The notes under the pieces: model-generated
The model's input: the letters and a program-made list of their open reading frames with translations, nothing else
Database searches by the model: none
Told to the model about the DNA's origin: nothing
In this document: piece by piece, positions 4,933 through 12,631 of the stretch
Layout: every line of letters starts with the position of its first letter
Position numbering within the stretch: position 1 is the first letter of the stretch
Program-made: the position numbers and the translations under genes
Assembly: GCA_036525535.1 (NCBI GenBank)
Contig: DATDAH010000258.1
Coordinates: 1-13,003 of the forward strand
Length of the DNA: 13,003 nucleotides
Reading direction: 5' to 3'
DNA from: DATDAH01 sp036525535
GTDB taxonomy: Bacteria > Actinomycetota > Acidimicrobiia > Acidimicrobiales > DATDAH01

Positions 4933-6321
4933 ATGAGCACGATGGAGATCGTGGCCCTGGCCGGGTCGGTGGTGCTGCTCCTGTTCTCCGCCGTACTGGC
5001 CGTGGCCGAGACGGCGTTCACCCACCTCGGCCGGGCCCGGGCCGAGGCCATCGACAACGCCCGATCGGGCAAGTCCAAGGACAAGACCCGGGACGACGAC
5101 GGCAACGGGAACAGCGCCGATGACACGGACCCCGCCCATGCCGGGGTTCTGGTCGGGCTGCTGGCCCGCCGGGGCCAGGTGCTCAACCCGGTCCTCTTCC
5201 TGGTCCTGGTGTGCCACCTGTCCATTGCCACGATCGTGGCGGTCGTGGCCTACGAGCACTGGGGCCGGTCAGCCGTGCTGGTGGCGTTGGGCATCGAGCT
5301 GGTCGTGCTCTACGTCGCGGCCGAGGCCGCCCCCAAGACCTGGGCCCTGCAGAACACCGACGTGGCCGCGGTCCGGGTGGCGCCCCTCGTCCGGGCTCTG
5401 GCCGCTCTGGCGCCGCTGCGTTGGATCCTGCGCCTGCTCATCGGCCTGGCCAACCTCCTGGTGCCGGGCAAGGCGCGCAAGGAGGGCCCGTCGGTCTCCG
5501 AGGACGAACTGCTGGCGCTGGCCGGGGTGGCGGCCGAGGCGTCGGTCATCGAGGCCAGTGAGCGCGCCCTCATCGAGTCGATCATCGAGTTCGGCGACAC
5601 CATCGCCCGTGAGGTCATGGTCCCGCGCACCGAGATGGTCACCGTCGGGGACGACTTCCGGGTCGACGCCGCCATCGAGGTGGCCATCGCCCACGGCTTC
5701 AGCCGGCTCCCGGCCTACGGCCAGGGCGGGATCGACGACATCACCGGCATCGTCTACGCCAAGGACCTGATGCGGGCCGAGCGCGACGGCCACTCCGAGG
5801 AGCCGATCCGAGACCTGCTGCGCCCGGCCCGGGTGGTGCCGGAGACCAAGCGGGTGGCCGAGCTGCTGCGGGAGATGCAGTCCGAGCAGTTCCACATCGC
5901 CATCGTCATCGACGAGTACGGCGGGACGGCCGGCCTGGTCACGCTGGAGGACGTCATCGAGGAGCTGGTGGGCGAGATCCAGGACGAGTTCGACGTCGAG
6001 GAGCCGCTCGTGGAGCCCGCCAGCGGTGGCGGGATCCGGGTCCATGCCCGGATGGCGGTCGACGAGGTCAATGCCCTGCTGGACGGGGAGCTGCCCGAGG
6101 AAGGCGACTGGGACAGCGTCGGCGGCCTCGTCTACCACCTGCTCGGCCACGTCCCGGCCGAGGGGGAGTCGGTCGAGGTCACGGGCTACCGCCTCGCGGC
6201 CGAGAAGGTCCAGGGCCGCCGCATCGGCCGGGTCCGGGTGACCCCGCGGGCCGAGTCGGCGGGACCGGCCGACGACGAGGGCGGCGGCGGCATCGGCATC
6301 GACTGGGTGCCGACCCGGTGA
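4933..6321 (+). CDS. corC: CorC/HlyC-family membrane protein (CNNM DUF21 + CBS pair)
   Basis: 462-residue protein of the CNNM/CorC group, implicated in Mg2+/divalent-cation homeostasis and often labelled 'hemolysin C'. The DUF21 membrane domain (about 1-180) has helices near 6-26, 84-106, 113-130 and 153-175, with AETAFT (25-30) and EAAPKTWAL (131-139). Two CBS domains follow (about 225-345; REVMVPRTEMVTV, GTAGLVTLEDVIEELVGEI), then a CorC_HlyC C-terminal domain (about 365-437; GDWDSVGGLVYHLLGHVP). Residues about 44-67 form an unusual Lys/Asp/Asn-rich insert in the first cytoplasmic loop. The ATG at 4933 is followed by another at 4942, and no clear Shine-Dalgarno is seen. The stop overlaps the era GTG (GTGA). 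CorC next to ybeY is the classic arrangement; the transported ion is not determined here. Confidence 0.9.
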   Translation: MSTMEIVALAGSVVLLLFSAVLAVAETAFTHLGRARAEAIDNARSGKSKDKTRDDDGNGNSADDTDPAHAGVLVGLLARRGQVLNPVLFLVLVCHLSIATIVAVVAYEHWGRSAVLVALGIELVVLYVAAEAAPKTWALQNTDVAAVRVAPLVRALAALAPLRWILRLLIGLANLLVPGKARKEGPSVSEDELLALAGVAAEASVIEASERALIESIIEFGDTIAREVMVPRTEMVTVGDDFRVDAAIEVAIAHGFSRLPAYGQGGIDDITGIVYAKDLMRAERDGHSEEPIRDLLRPARVVPETKRVAELLREMQSEQFHIAIVIDEYGGTAGLVTLEDVIEELVGEIQDEFDVEEPLVEPASGGGIRVHARMAVDEVNALLDGELPEEGDWDSVGGLVYHLLGHVPAEGESVEVTGYRLAAEKVQGRRIGRVRVTPRAESAGPADDEGGGGIGIDWVPTR

Positions 6322-7190
6322 GGTCGGGCTTCGTCGCCATCGTCGGCCGACCCAATGTGGGCAAGTCGACCCTGTTGAACACGATCCTGGGCCAGAAGGT
6401 GGCGATCACGTCGCCCACGCCGCAGACCACGCGGAGCCAGGTGCGGGGGATCCTGGACCGGACCGGGCCCGAGGGCGAGCCCGTCCAGATCGTCTTCCTC
6501 GACACCCCCGGCATCCACAAGCCCCGCAGCCCGATCGGGCCCCGGCTCAACGCGGCCGCGGGCGCCGCCCTCAACGACGTGGACGTGGCCTGCGTCATGG
6601 TCGATGCCACTGCTCCCATCGGTCCCGGCGACAAGTTCGTCGCCGCCAAAGCCCCGACGGACTCGGTCTTGATCGTCAACAAGATCGACATCGCCCAGGA
6701 GGCTTCGACCTTCGCCCAGCTACGCAAAGGCAGCGAGCTGGGCGTCGAGTTCGCCGACTACTTCCCGGTGTCGGCCACGACCGGTCGGGGGGTGGACGAG
6801 CTGGTGGCGTACCTGCTGGACCGCATGCCCGAGGGGCCGCCGTACTACCCCGAGGGCATGGTCACCGACGCCCCGGCCGCCTTCTGGGTGGCGGAGCTGG
6901 TGCGTGAGCAGCTCCTGATCCACCTGCGCGAGGAGATCCCGCACTCGATCGCCACCCGGGTCACCGAGTGGGAGTGGCCCCGCATCCGGGTCGAGATCCT
7001 GGTCGAGCGGGACTCCCAGAAGGGGATCGTGATCGGCAAGAAGGGTGCCGTCCTCAAACAGGTCGGCATCGCGGTGCGCAAGCAGCTCCCCGAAGGGGCC
7101 TACCTCGAGCTTCAGGTCAAGGTCGACAAGGACTGGCAACGCCACGATGCCACCCTCAACGCGCTGGGCTACGGCTCCCCCGGCGACTGA
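6318..7190 (+). CDS. era: GTPase Era
   Basis: 290-residue GTPase that binds the 3' end of 16S rRNA and assists 30S assembly at the membrane periphery. The G motifs are intact: G1 GRPNVGKST (10-18), G2 region TSPTPQTTRSQ (31-41), G3 DTPGIHKP (62-69), G4 NKID (121-124) and G5 VSA (151-153). The C-terminal KH domain carries VERDSQKGIVIGKKG (229-243). The GTG start at 6318 overlaps the upstream stop, and the first codons already read into the conserved SGFVAIVGRPNVG. Last gene of the phoH-ybeY-corC-era unit; its stop is 5 bp from that of the convergent helicase gene. Confidence 0.97.
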   Translation: MRSGFVAIVGRPNVGKSTLLNTILGQKVAITSPTPQTTRSQVRGILDRTGPEGEPVQIVFLDTPGIHKPRSPIGPRLNAAAGAALNDVDVACVMVDATAPIGPGDKFVAAKAPTDSVLIVNKIDIAQEASTFAQLRKGSELGVEFADYFPVSATTGRGVDELVAYLLDRMPEGPPYYPEGMVTDAPAAFWVAELVREQLLIHLREEIPHSIATRVTEWEWPRIRVEILVERDSQKGIVIGKKGAVLKQVGIAVRKQLPEGAYLELQVKVDKDWQRHDATLNALGYGSPGD

Positions 7191-7195
7191 ACCCG

Positions 7196-9082
7196 TCAGC
7201 CCTGGGTGAGCTCCTGGAGGAAGGCCTCGGCCTCGGCGCGGTGGCGGGTCCGCTTCATGGGCGGGAGCGCGTTGACGATCGTCCAGCGGTAGGTGGCGTT
7301 GGCCAGGCGGGAGTCGAGGACGGCGACGACGCCGCGGTCGGTGGAGGTCCGGATGAGGCGGCCCACGCCCTGCGCCAGGAGGGTGGCGGCCCGGGGCAGG
7401 TCGACGGTGGCGAAGGCCTCGGCCCGGGCCTGCTCTCGGCGGGCCTGGAGCAGGGGCTCGTCGGGACGGGGGAACGGGAGCCTGTCGACGGTCACGAGCG
7501 ACAGTGACCGGCCGGGCACGTCGACGCCCTGCCAGAAGCTGAGGGTGGCGAACAGGCTGGTGGCCTCGTCGTCGGCGAAGGCGTGGGTGAGGGCGGGCTT
7601 GGGCAGGTCACCCTGGACCAGGACGGGCGTGTCCAGCGTCATTCGGAGGGCATCGGCCGCGCCCTGCATGGCCCGGTAGCTGGTGAAGAGGGCCAGGGTC
7701 CGGCCGCCGGCGGCCGTGATCAGGGCCTGTAGCTCCTCGTGCAGTGCCTCCTCGTAGCCCGGCTTGCGGGGGTCGGGCATGTGGGCGGCGCAGTAGAGGA
7801 GGGCATCAGCGGCGAAGTCGAAGGGGCTGCCGGCGTCCATCTCGTCGACCTGCTCGGGGTCGAGGCCGACGATGTCCGCCAGGCGGGGCGGGATGGTGGC
7901 CGAGGTCAGCACCGCGGTCCGGTGCTCCCAGACGAACTCGGTCAAGACCGGGGCCACGTCCAGGGGGGCGACGCACAACTTCGGCTCCCGTCCCGGCTGC
8001 TCGACCCAGGCCACGACATCGGGGGTCAGGTTCATCGTCATGTCGACGTCGGCCTGGAGGGTCGTGACCGCCTTCATGGCCCGTTCGCGCCGGGTCTTGA
8101 CGTCGGCGTTGTCGGAGTCGATCTTGCGCAGGGCGGCGACGGCGTCGTCGAGGCGGGCCCGGGCGGCGGTGAGGACGGCGGCCAGATCCTCACTCACCCC
8201 CCGCCGCAGCCGGCTGTCGACCAACGGGGCCAGGGCCAGGCCCAACCGGTCGCCCGCGCCGAGCAGCCCCTCCTTGATGGCTTCGTCCTCGATGATCCCG
8301 CCGACGACGTGGGCCAGGGCGGTGAACCGGCCGGCCGTCAGTTCCGCCCCGCACGTCTCCGAGACGGTGTCCTCCAACTGGTGGGCCTCGTCGAAGATGA
8401 CCAGCTCGTGGTCGGGCAGCACCGCGCCGCCGGCCGCGATGTTGGTGCCGTAGAGGTGGGTGTTGACCACGATCACGTCGGCCGCGGCGGCCGCGTGGCG
8501 GGCGTCCTCGGCGAAGCAGTCCTCGCCCCGGGGGCACTTGGCGGCGCCGGGGCACTCGTCGGAGCCTGTACTCACCGCGGACCAGGTGGCGGCGCGGGGC
8601 TCCTTGGCCAGCTCGGCCCGGTCGCCCGTCGGCGTCGTCTCGGCCCATTCGGCCAGCTCCTGGAGGTCCGCCGTCGACGGCTTGTCCGCCGGATCCAGGC
8701 TGGAGCCGAGCGAGAGCTGGACCTCGCCGTCCATGGCTTCGTCCAGTCGCTGACGGCACAGGTAGTTGGACCGCCCCTTGAGGACGGCCCAGGTGAAGGG
8801 TCGATCGACGTGCTCCTGCAGGAACGGCAGGTCCTTGCCCGCCAACTGGTCCTGCAGGGCCTTCGTGGCCGTGGCCACGACCGTCCGCCTCCCGGACAGG
8901 ATGGCCGGCACCAGGTAGGCCAGCGTCTTTCCGGTGCCCGTCCCGGCTTGCACGACGAGGTGCCGATTCCCGACGATGGCCTTCGACACCGCTTCGGCCA
9001 TCGCCTCCTGGCCCGGCCGCGAGGAGCCGGCCGGCAGTTCGGACACCACTTGCTCGAGGGCGGCGAGGACACGATCGGGCAC
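7196..9082 (-). CDS. dinG: DinG/XPD-like ATP-dependent DNA helicase with Fe-S cluster motif
   Basis: 628-residue superfamily 2 helicase of the DinG/YoaA branch, which unwinds DNA 5'-3' and resolves R-loops, D-loops and G-quadruplexes. Q-motif-like SRPGQEAM (21-28), Walker A QAGTGTGKT (45-53), TATKALQDQL (71-80), and the four-cysteine Fe-S set at C109, C177, C183 and C189 (YLCRQR; DECPGAAKCPRGEDC). DEAH box VIFDEAHQLE (228-237); near the end the arginine-finger motif VI QGVGRLIRTSTDRG. It lacks the N-terminal exonuclease domain seen in many Firmicute DinG proteins. The GTG start lies 8 nt after a TACGGT box, with no Shine-Dalgarno. It lies on the opposite strand between era and uppS. Confidence 0.93.
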   Translation of the reverse strand: MPDRVLAALEQVVSELPAGSSRPGQEAMAEAVSKAIVGNRHLVVQAGTGTGKTLAYLVPAILSGRRTVVATATKALQDQLAGKDLPFLQEHVDRPFTWAVLKGRSNYLCRQRLDEAMDGEVQLSLGSSLDPADKPSTADLQELAEWAETTPTGDRAELAKEPRAATWSAVSTGSDECPGAAKCPRGEDCFAEDARHAAAAADVIVVNTHLYGTNIAAGGAVLPDHELVIFDEAHQLEDTVSETCGAELTAGRFTALAHVVGGIIEDEAIKEGLLGAGDRLGLALAPLVDSRLRRGVSEDLAAVLTAARARLDDAVAALRKIDSDNADVKTRRERAMKAVTTLQADVDMTMNLTPDVVAWVEQPGREPKLCVAPLDVAPVLTEFVWEHRTAVLTSATIPPRLADIVGLDPEQVDEMDAGSPFDFAADALLYCAAHMPDPRKPGYEEALHEELQALITAAGGRTLALFTSYRAMQGAADALRMTLDTPVLVQGDLPKPALTHAFADDEATSLFATLSFWQGVDVPGRSLSLVTVDRLPFPRPDEPLLQARREQARAEAFATVDLPRAATLLAQGVGRLIRTSTDRGVVAVLDSRLANATYRWTIVNALPPMKRTRHRAEAEAFLQELTQG

Positions 9083-9090
9083 GGCCGCTG

Positions 9091-9096
9091 ACCGTA
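9091..9096 (-). promoter_or_regulatory. Candidate -10 box (TACGGT) of the dinG-like gene
   Basis: On the minus strand TACGGT ends 8 nt before the GTG start, giving a leaderless arrangement. No convincing -35 hexamer is seen at 16-18 bp. I see no LexA-like or other palindromic operator in the 83-bp divergent gap 9083-9165. Confidence 0.4.
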
Positions 9097-9153
9097 TCGC
9101 CGGGGGGTGACAGCACTGGGGGAGGGGTCCTGAGGACGGGAGGGTGGCGCCGG

Positions 9154-9159
9154 TAGGGT
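9154..9159 (+). promoter_or_regulatory. Candidate -10 box (TAGGGT) of the uppS-recO-nhaA unit
   Basis: TAGGGT ends 6 nt before the uppS GTG, again with no Shine-Dalgarno. A weak -35-like TGAGGA (9131-9136) is 17 bp upstream. Likely leaderless transcription of uppS. Confidence 0.45.
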
Positions 9160-9165
9160 CGCGAC

Positions 9166-9888
9166 GTGGAGGTGGACGGGATCGATCCCGCCCGGATCCC
9201 GACCCACATCGCCGCGGTGATGGACGGGAACGGGCGCTGGGCGACCCAGCGCGGTCTCAAGCGCACCGAGGGCCACGCCGCGGGCGAGGAGGCCCTCTTC
9301 GACGCCGTCGAGGGGGCGCTGGAGCTCGGCGTGCGATGGTTCACCGTCTACGCCTTCTCCACCGAGAACTGGCGTCGGCCGGCCGACGAGGTCCGTTTCC
9401 TCATGGACTTCAACGAATCTCTGCTGCTCCGGCGCCGGGACGAGCTCAACGACCGGGACGTCCGCATGCGCTTCATCGGGCGCCGTAACCGACCGGTGCC
9501 GAAGCGGATCACCAAGCGCATGGACGAGTCGATCGCCCTCACGGCGAAGAACCGCACGATGACCCTGACCATCGCCTTCAACTACGGCGGACGGGCCGAG
9601 ATCATCGACGCCGTCCGGGCCCTGGTCGAGGAAGGGGCCAAGCCGCGGCAGATCACCGAGAAGGCCATCAGCCAGCACCTCTACGAGCCCGACATGCCCG
9701 ACCCCGACCTCTGGATCCGGACCTCGGGGGAGCACCGCATCTCCAACTACCTGCTGTGGCAGATCGCGTACTCCGAGCTGGTGTTCACCGACGTGCTCTG
9801 GCCCGACTTCCGCAGGGAGCACCTCTTCGCGGCCGTGCGGGAGTACCAGAGCCGGGATCGGCGCTTCGGTGGCCTCGAGGACGGCTGA
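9166..9888 (+). CDS. uppS: Isoprenyl transferase (undecaprenyl diphosphate synthase family)
   Basis: 240-residue cis-prenyltransferase that condenses isopentenyl diphosphate with an allylic diphosphate to make the polyprenyl carrier for cell-wall synthesis. The catalytic region HIAAVMDGNGRWA (14-26) contains Asp20. Others are RTEGHAAG (33-40), YAFSTENWRRP (62-72), IAFNYGGRAEI (136-146), and signature DLWIRTSGEHRISNYLLWQ (181-199) with AYSELVF. All catalytic motifs are present. The GTG at 9166 is immediately upstream of conserved sequence. It heads a tight unit with recO (6-bp gap). Chain length (undeca- or decaprenyl) cannot be read from the sequence. Confidence 0.95.
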   Translation: MEVDGIDPARIPTHIAAVMDGNGRWATQRGLKRTEGHAAGEEALFDAVEGALELGVRWFTVYAFSTENWRRPADEVRFLMDFNESLLLRRRDELNDRDVRMRFIGRRNRPVPKRITKRMDESIALTAKNRTMTLTIAFNYGGRAEIIDAVRALVEEGAKPRQITEKAISQHLYEPDMPDPDLWIRTSGEHRISNYLLWQIAYSELVFTDVLWPDFRREHLFAAVREYQSRDRRFGGLEDG

Positions 9889-9894
9889 GAGGCG

Positions 9895-10611
9895 ATGAGC
9901 CTCTACCGCGAGCACGGCATCGTGCTGCGCACCTACAAGCTGGGCGAGGCCGACCGCATCGTGGTCTTCGTGACCCGGGGCCATGGCAAGGTCCGGGCCG
10001 TGGCCAAGGGTGTGCGCAAGACCAAGAGCCGGTTCGGATCCCGGCTGGAGCCCGGCAGCCACGTCGCCCTCCAGCTCTACGAGGGCCGGGAGCTGGACAT
10101 CGTCACCCAGGCCGAGTCGGTGGACCACTTCCGGGCCATCCGCGACGACCTCGACCGCCTGGCCGGAGCCCAGGTGATGCTGGAGGCGACCGATCAGGTC
10201 AGCCAGGAGCACGAGCCCGACGCCCGCCTCTACCAACTCCTGCTCGGGGCGCTGCGCACGCTGGCCGGGTCCGGCAGCCCGCTCGTGGTGCCCGCCTTCC
10301 TGCTCAAGCTCCTGGCCGCCGACGGCGTGCAGCCCGTGGTCGAGATCTGCGCCTCCTGCGGCGAGGACGCGCCTCTGGTGGCCTTCGATCTGGGCGCCGG
10401 CGGCCTGCTCTGCCGCTCCTGCCGCTCCGGCGTCGCGGTCAGCCCGGATGCGGTCAGCCTGCTGCAGGACGTCCTCGGCGGCCGGCTCAACGCCGCCCTG
10501 GCCGAGCCCGCGAGCGAGGCCACCCGCGAGGTCACCCATCTGGCCACGTCGGCCATGGAGCACCACCTCGAGCGCCGCCTGCGCACCGTCGACGCCCTCG
10601 ACCACGCCTGA
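9895..10611 (+). CDS. recO: DNA repair protein RecO
   Basis: 238-residue recombination mediator of the RecFOR pathway, which anneals strands and loads RecA on SSB-coated DNA. The N-terminal OB fold includes GIVLRTYKLGEADRIVVFVT (8-27) and GKVRAVAKGVRK (31-42). The central and C-terminal helical domain has a zinc-binding Cys4: C152-x2-C155 and C173-x2-C176 (ICASCGE; LCRSCR). ATG at 9895, 6 bp after the uppS stop, with GAGAGG spanning the stop as a possible but close Shine-Dalgarno. nhaA starts 4 bp after its stop. Confidence 0.95.
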   Translation: MSLYREHGIVLRTYKLGEADRIVVFVTRGHGKVRAVAKGVRKTKSRFGSRLEPGSHVALQLYEGRELDIVTQAESVDHFRAIRDDLDRLAGAQVMLEATDQVSQEHEPDARLYQLLLGALRTLAGSGSPLVVPAFLLKLLAADGVQPVVEICASCGEDAPLVAFDLGAGGLLCRSCRSGVAVSPDAVSLLQDVLGGRLNAALAEPASEATREVTHLATSAMEHHLERRLRTVDALDHA

Positions 10612-10615
10612 GGGC

Positions 10616-11815
10616 ATGGCGGACAAGCACCTCATCCGGGTGCCCGGGGCCCGTCGCCTCCCGCCGCTCGGCACCGAGTTCGTCCACGTCGAGGTCCTCA
10701 GCGGCATCGTCCTCGCCCTCGCCACGGTGGTGGCCCTCGTCCTGGCCAACGTGGCCACAGCGGGTTACGAGGAGTTCTGGCACACCAGCCTGAAGGTGGG
10801 GGTCGGCGACCTGGCCATCGACGAGACCCTGCAGCACTGGGTGAACGACGGTCTGATGACGCTGTTCTTCTTCGTCGTCGGCTTGGAGATCAAGCGGGAG
10901 CTCGTCGTCGGCGATCTCCGGGACCGGCAGACCGCCGCCCTACCGGTTGCCGCGGCCGTCGGGGGGATGGTCGTTCCGGCCCTGATCTTCGTGGCCCTCA
11001 ACCTGGGCGGCGAGGGCATCGACGGCTGGGCCATCCCGATGGCCACCGACATCGCCTTCGCCCTTGCCGTGCTCGCCATCGTGGGCAGCAAGGCCCCCAA
11101 GGAGCTCAAGCTCTTCCTCTTGACGCTGGCCATCGTGGACGACATCGGGGCCATCGTGGTGATCGCCCTCTTCTACGGCGAGGGCATCGACCTGCGGTGG
11201 TTGGCCGGGACGGGGGCCGTCATCGTGGTGATTGTTCTCATGCGACTGGCCTCACTGGTCCACCCGGCGTGGTACGTGCTGCCCGGTGTGGCCCTTTGGG
11301 TTGTCACCTTCGAGTCCGGTGTCCACGCCACCATCGCCGGGGTCATCCTCGGCCTCCTCACACCGACCGGTCCCGTAGGTGGTCGACAGGTGCTGACCGA
11401 CCTGGAGGACACCCTGCACCCGTGGTCCAGCTTCCTGGTCGTCCCCGTGTTCGCGCTGGCCAACGCCGGCGTCGTGCTGGACCGCGCCAGCCTCGAGGCC
11501 GCGGTGACCGGGACCGTGGCCTGGGGTGTGGTCCTCGGCTTGGTGGTGGGCAAGCCGCTGGGGATCATGACGTCCTCGGCGCTCGCCGTGCGCCTGCGGA
11601 TCGGCGTCCTACCGGCCGGCGTGGCGCTCCGTCACCTGATGGGCCTCAGCCTCATCGCCGGCATCGGCTTCACGGTCTCGCTCTTCGTGGCCGACCTGGC
11701 GTTCGCGGGCGAGCTGCTGGGCGAGGCCAAGGTGGCCATCCTCGCCGCCTCGGTCCTGGCGGCGGCCGGTGGATCGATCCTCGTCCGGTCGACCGTCCCG
11801 GAGTCCTGGGACTGA
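10616..11815 (+). CDS. nhaA: Na+/H+ antiporter NhaA
   Basis: 399-residue inner-membrane antiporter of normal family length, exchanging cytoplasmic Na+ (Li+) for H+. Hydrophobic helices cover most of residues 27-392. Key residues are present: IPMATDIAFALAVLA with Asp145, LAIVDDIGAIVVIALF with the ion-binding pair Asp175-Asp176, and VGKPLGI with the conserved Lys313; also FFFVVGLEIKRELVVGDL (84-101) and GIGFTVSLFVADLAF. An open frame extends upstream to 10448 inside recO, but the protein begins at the ATG at 10616 (TGAGGGCATGGC junction; GAGGG is the only Shine-Dalgarno-like stretch). Last gene of the uppS-recO-nhaA run. Confidence 0.95.
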   Translation: MADKHLIRVPGARRLPPLGTEFVHVEVLSGIVLALATVVALVLANVATAGYEEFWHTSLKVGVGDLAIDETLQHWVNDGLMTLFFFVVGLEIKRELVVGDLRDRQTAALPVAAAVGGMVVPALIFVALNLGGEGIDGWAIPMATDIAFALAVLAIVGSKAPKELKLFLLTLAIVDDIGAIVVIALFYGEGIDLRWLAGTGAVIVVIVLMRLASLVHPAWYVLPGVALWVVTFESGVHATIAGVILGLLTPTGPVGGRQVLTDLEDTLHPWSSFLVVPVFALANAGVVLDRASLEAAVTGTVAWGVVLGLVVGKPLGIMTSSALAVRLRIGVLPAGVALRHLMGLSLIAGIGFTVSLFVADLAFAGELLGEAKVAILAASVLAAAGGSILVRSTVPESWD

Positions 11816-11828
11816 CCGCCGCGGTCAG
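11812..11828. terminator. Symmetric hairpin carrying both convergent stop codons (nhaA / RDD gene)
   Basis: CTGACCG (11812-11818), loop CCG, CGGTCAG (11822-11828): a perfect 7-bp stem. The nhaA TGA (11813-11815) is in the left arm and the RDD-gene TGA (11825-11827, minus strand) in the right arm. There is no T-run on either strand, but it occupies the only gap between the two convergent units, so a bidirectional terminator is the likely role. Confidence 0.6.
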
Positions 11829-12622
11829 CCGATCGGATGCCACTCCCCGGCGGCCTCGTCGTACTGCAGCCACTGCTGCTTCCGGGGGTCCCACTGGAGG
11901 TAGGCCTGCCGGGCCGGGTCCCACTGGGGTTGGTACGCCGGGGTCTTCTCGTCGGTCGCGTCCTCGGGTGCGGGCTCGCCGACGGCGGCCGCGCCACCCA
12001 CCCGGAGGGCCTCGCCTTCGGCCAGGGTGGTCAACGGGGCGGCGTCGTCGGTCCGGGGCTCCCACGCCGCGGGGCCGCGATCGCCCGTGGGGTCGTTGCC
12101 CACTGCGCTCTTGTGGACGACGTAGGTGCCACACGCCAGGTCGCCGAGGCGTCGGTTGTCGGAGGTGAGGAGAGCGATCAGCGGCCCGACGATGGGGATC
12201 ACCCAGCTGGGGATGGCGTCGATGACGAGCAGGATCGTGCGTCCGAGGGCCCGCAAGATGCCTGCGGGGCGGCCGTCCCGGTTCACCGTGCGCAGGCCGG
12301 TCAGCGCCTTGCCGATGGTCCAGCCGACGCGGCCCTGGATGATGACCGTGACCAGGATGACGAAGGCGGCCGAGACGGCGCCGATGGTGATGAGGTCGTT
12401 CTTGGTGAAGAGCCAGACCTGGTCGTCGACGCGGACCGCGTAGAACGGGTTGAGTCGGTAGGCGTCAGCGAACGGGGTGGTGTCGGCGGAGTCGCGAGCC
12501 TTCTCGCCGAGCAGGAAGAACGGCACGGCCACCACGGCGAGATGCACGAGCAGGTCGATGAGGTAGGCGAGATACCGCCTTCCCAGGACCGCAGTTGGCT
12601 TGTCTCGGGTGCTGTCGCTCAC
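11825..12622 (-). CDS. RDD-family membrane protein with C-terminal Trp/Asp decapeptide repeats
   Basis: 265-residue protein. The RDD domain (about 12-170) has AVLGRRYLAYLIDLLVHLAV (11-30), hydrophobic segments near 19-38, 78-97 and 128-152, and the characteristic GWTIGKALTGLRTV (100-113) and NRRLGDLACGTYVV (156-169). A polar linker (about 175-228) leads to three ten-residue units: QWDPARQAYL (233-242), QWDPRKQQWL (243-252), QYDEAAGEWH (253-262). RDD proteins are often uncharacterised and some are linked to ion transport; no function is claimed. The GTG start is directly preceded by AGGAAGG with no spacer, an unusual Shine-Dalgarno placement. Second gene of a two-gene RDD unit, 9 bp after its neighbour, and convergent with nhaA. 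Confidence 0.85.
   Translation of the reverse strand: MSDSTRDKPTAVLGRRYLAYLIDLLVHLAVVAVPFFLLGEKARDSADTTPFADAYRLNPFYAVRVDDQVWLFTKNDLITIGAVSAAFVILVTVIIQGRVGWTIGKALTGLRTVNRDGRPAGILRALGRTILLVIDAIPSWVIPIVGPLIALLTSDNRRLGDLACGTYVVHKSAVGNDPTGDRGPAAWEPRTDDAAPLTTLAEGEALRVGGAAAVGEPAPEDATDEKTPAYQPQWDPARQAYLQWDPRKQQWLQYDEAAGEWHPIG
11886..11927. repeat. Tandem 30-bp-period repeat in the RDD gene
   Basis: GGGTCCCACTGG occurs identically at 11886-11897 and 11916-11927, exactly 30 bp (10 codons) apart. It encodes the QWDP core of the first two decapeptides on the minus strand. Identity over 12 bp at fixed period suggests the protein repeat arose by local DNA duplication. Confidence 0.7.
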
Positions 12623-12631
12623 CCTTCCTGT

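Noticed and set aside
7187..7199. Small inverted repeat CTGA-5-TCAG at the era/dinG convergent stops
   Set aside because: Only 4 bp, and it follows trivially from two facing C-TGA stop codons; not convincing as a terminator, unlike the 7-bp stem at 11812.
7739..9091. Plus-strand frame of 450 codons opposite the helicase gene
   Set aside because: Antisense shadow of dinG; no recognisable motif.
10448..10615. 56-codon N-terminal extension of NhaA
   Set aside because: It lies inside recO in another frame; the ATG at 10616 gives a normal NhaA length and conserved start.
8572..10758. Minus-strand frame of 728 codons across dinG, uppS and recO
   Set aside because: It crosses several well-supported genes on both strands and shows compositionally biased, motif-free sequence.
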